From Endozoicomonas elysicola (GTDB lineage Bacteria; Pseudomonadota; Gammaproteobacteria; Pseudomonadales; Endozoicomonadaceae), in assembly GCF_000710775.1 (NCBI RefSeq), contig NZ_JOJP01000001.1:1999825-2063824 (forward strand): DNA of 64,000 bases. Reading direction: 5' to 3'. Shown here one piece after another: positions 63,501-64,000 of this stretch; positions within the stretch are counted from its first letter, which is position 1; the number at the start of each line of letters is the position of its first letter. The notes below the pieces were generated by a model. That model saw nothing but the letters and a program-made list of their open reading frames with translations. It was not told the DNA's origin and made no database searches. The position numbers were made by a program, and so were the translations under genes.

Positions 63501-64000
63501 TTCAGTTGATCAAGGCGCTCATGAATATCTTCAGGGCTATAAAGAGGAAGTTCAAACAGAGAAGCCTGTGTAAATAATCGATCTATATCTTCTTTTGGGT
63601 TTAAGGCATCGTTTTTTTCTTGATTCAACGAAAGGTAATCATCAAGCGTTACAGTCCGGCCCTCTATGACTGCAATATCCCTCAGTTCCTGAACTAAATC
63701 ATCCGTCCAGAAGAGTGGCACATCAAGATGGCTTTTGTCACCAGAAGATGCTTCATTGATGAAGCTTTCTGCATTCTTGCAATAATTGCGGGTAAATCTG
63801 TCATCTTCAGAGATGGCACTATCAACAGAGCTTTCTGATGTGATCGATGCCGTGTCAGAGAACTCATCATCAGGTGATATTGAGGTTGTATCAGTTCCAT
63901 AACCGTCGTCACTCAATGAGGAAATACTCCGCTCTGAGAGTTTTCTGCCCAAAGGTTGACCTGAACCGTCTGCTCTCTGGTATGGCTCACCAACCTTATG
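60506..64000 (-). CDS. Giant PI-PLC-like multidomain membrane protein (5' end outside the window)
   Basis: The frame runs without stop to the right edge, so the true start lies outside; 1164 residues are visible. Counting from the TTG at 63952: a Ser/Asp-rich disordered head (1-60); two copies of a roughly 75-residue unit (about 168-243 and 252-326) sharing KGKEEKLL-(Q/E)-YCI and KPDSM/TPDSM with DRQT. An Ala/Gly hydrophobic segment follows at 343-366. A PI-PLC-like domain comes next, with AAHNTE (His394), GFDLDLH and INHGG (His443), and KVVDFDHSR later. Four or more glycine-rich hydrophobic segments make up the second half. PI-PLC enzymes cleave phosphoinositides or GPI anchors using two such histidines. 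Size and lack of visible signal suggest an effector or toxin acting on host membranes; that is inference. Confidence 0.75.
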   Translation of the reverse strand, partial: HKVGEPYQRADGSGQPLGRKLSERSISSLSDDGYGTDTTSISPDDEFSDTASITSESSVDSAISEDDRFTRNYCKNAESFINEASSGDKSHLDVPLFWTDDLVQELRDIAVIEGRTVTLDDYLSLNQEKNDALNPKEDIDRLFTQASLFELPLYSPEDIHERLDQLNHNLQNPKPIQQKKQELPERIFLPKGKEEKLLQYCIDEGIAKITERVYLQFDQQYKPDSMHDRQTALRGPITKETFRNKLKQLDQQLSQKLNQEIKSTQLPKLIYLSKGKEEKLLEYCIERRITDITDDVFMRFEKKFTPDSMKDRQTTFRAIPKDKFPKKREQLNQQLAEKIQSTRAAKAFKEPAGNQKLEKGLLAGAVAGAVASGASVAAASALQPPHDPSMFDHISPKDIPIDQIKIFAAHNTEAVPGKGSLPLLATNQNIDLEDMLDKTPIRGFDLDLHNHNGEIVINHGGIFDATVSDDNIPKLDNVLETMNDWLEEPGNHDEILFLNFENRGNLPWDALENAFGRDAVLDSYEYSNMVSKLGRAPTIEEIRAEGFKVVDFDHSRFIEAGSGEVGFHNLQLDSVWEDRTIMEHGIDMDLEFGKFSTDDIAPHITTDQIDEIMNTPGGKWVSLDQVSPNDPRFFKPEDRDGLALNPDLKLMGLFYESDEAFQSALLGFGTATAGATAALALAGGAYQGFLNEKKIRNQDKLMPGHLKAMELTAILQKRKTSKKHAGKPLGEKITLEEVKSLYKKNQLKTMTKDTIMAGASATVSLTGSALALGMLFPPLMPAFGGVSAGVAGTGTVATLLATVGNRKRLGKAIDEAFNNPGVLKALQERVDAMNSEIANCAKSSGDVDELLSSMVTDREKGERLLKASTVMLSTSLVARASGMSKYGMPALGTAAMGVGATITGVLVALSAAMNFRDRRSKLQNLSQTTSEVLRPDYGRKQKRKLGLFGDTAFQRFLKKNRTEVIKDLGLKPGCTNKEISFAFSLPGNETKLEYYLRGFAKKEWLKDVTAFANEQKPKQNFAEVRKDPEALKALLKHYAIKRVGDFAHNDTFAEGRSGTLKLALIGAFSGIFFLPMLGVAAGVLGIGLGVSKGVAVHERNVFTKKLTDLMDNGPGEDEEKIAAHNSLVGMIDSWTNMLADTPTAQPLTAKAVDTSPANPKQKKK

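Overview
The window looks like chromosomal DNA of a marine gammaproteobacterium of the Oceanospirillales/Pseudomonadales type. The order hemA-prfA-prmC, divergent from a TPR lipoprotein gene, lolB, ispE, tRNA-Gln, prs, rplY, pth and ychF, is the classic Pseudomonas-like housekeeping arrangement. So is the later hpt / upp-uraA group with a PA4642-family gene nearby. NhaA, NhaC and GltS-type carriers fit a sodium-rich habitat. Several very large or coiled-coil proteins without export signals would suit a host-associated relative such as Endozoicomonas, but that genus assignment is an inference.

Layout. 1-9.8 kb: nhaA (cut by the window edge), prmC-prfA-hemA on the minus strand, then the TPR lipoprotein, lolB, ispE, tRNA-Gln and prs on the plus strand. 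10-16 kb: a GltS-like carrier; a PadR regulator facing a FetA/FetB-like iron exporter, whose permease is frameshifted in a run of seven G; rplY-pth; and a D-Ala-D-Ala-ligase-like gene. 16-22 kb: an inverted-repeat element, a membrane protein of unknown function, trpR with its own operator followed by an aromatic amino acid permease, ychF, and a duplicated tRNA-Met/tRNA-Gln array. 21-34 kb: an M19 dipeptidase, two unknown proteins, an Lrp-type regulator, a candidate small RNA, a carotenoid oxygenase, a TSUP permease, cardiolipin synthase, BrnQ and an SdaC-like carrier. 34-39 kb: two successive long coiled-coil proteins that look like diverged paralogues, each followed by a strong palindromic terminator. 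39-48 kb: purine/pyrimidine salvage (hpt, upp, uraA), a STAS protein, a small ORF, a PqaA-like protein, threonine aldolase, NhaC and outer-membrane phospholipase A. 48-60 kb: an acidic unknown protein, an MHS-family transporter, a secreted unknown protein, a PPP phosphatase, a nitroreductase/HxlR pair, a Nudix hydrolase, IbpA, TatD, a copper-handling pair and a methyltransferase. 60.5-64 kb: most of a giant protein with a PI-PLC-like catalytic domain, running off the right edge.

Most genes are ordinary core or transport genes. The parts least explained by known families are the coiled-coil pair with a duplicated C-terminal domain, the PI-PLC-like giant, the Ser-rich 525-residue protein, and several non-coding structures: MITE-like inverted repeats, an orphan promoter-terminator unit, a hairpin that captures a tRNA 3' end, and an ibpA leader hairpin. 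No CRISPR array, prophage or complete insertion sequence was seen.
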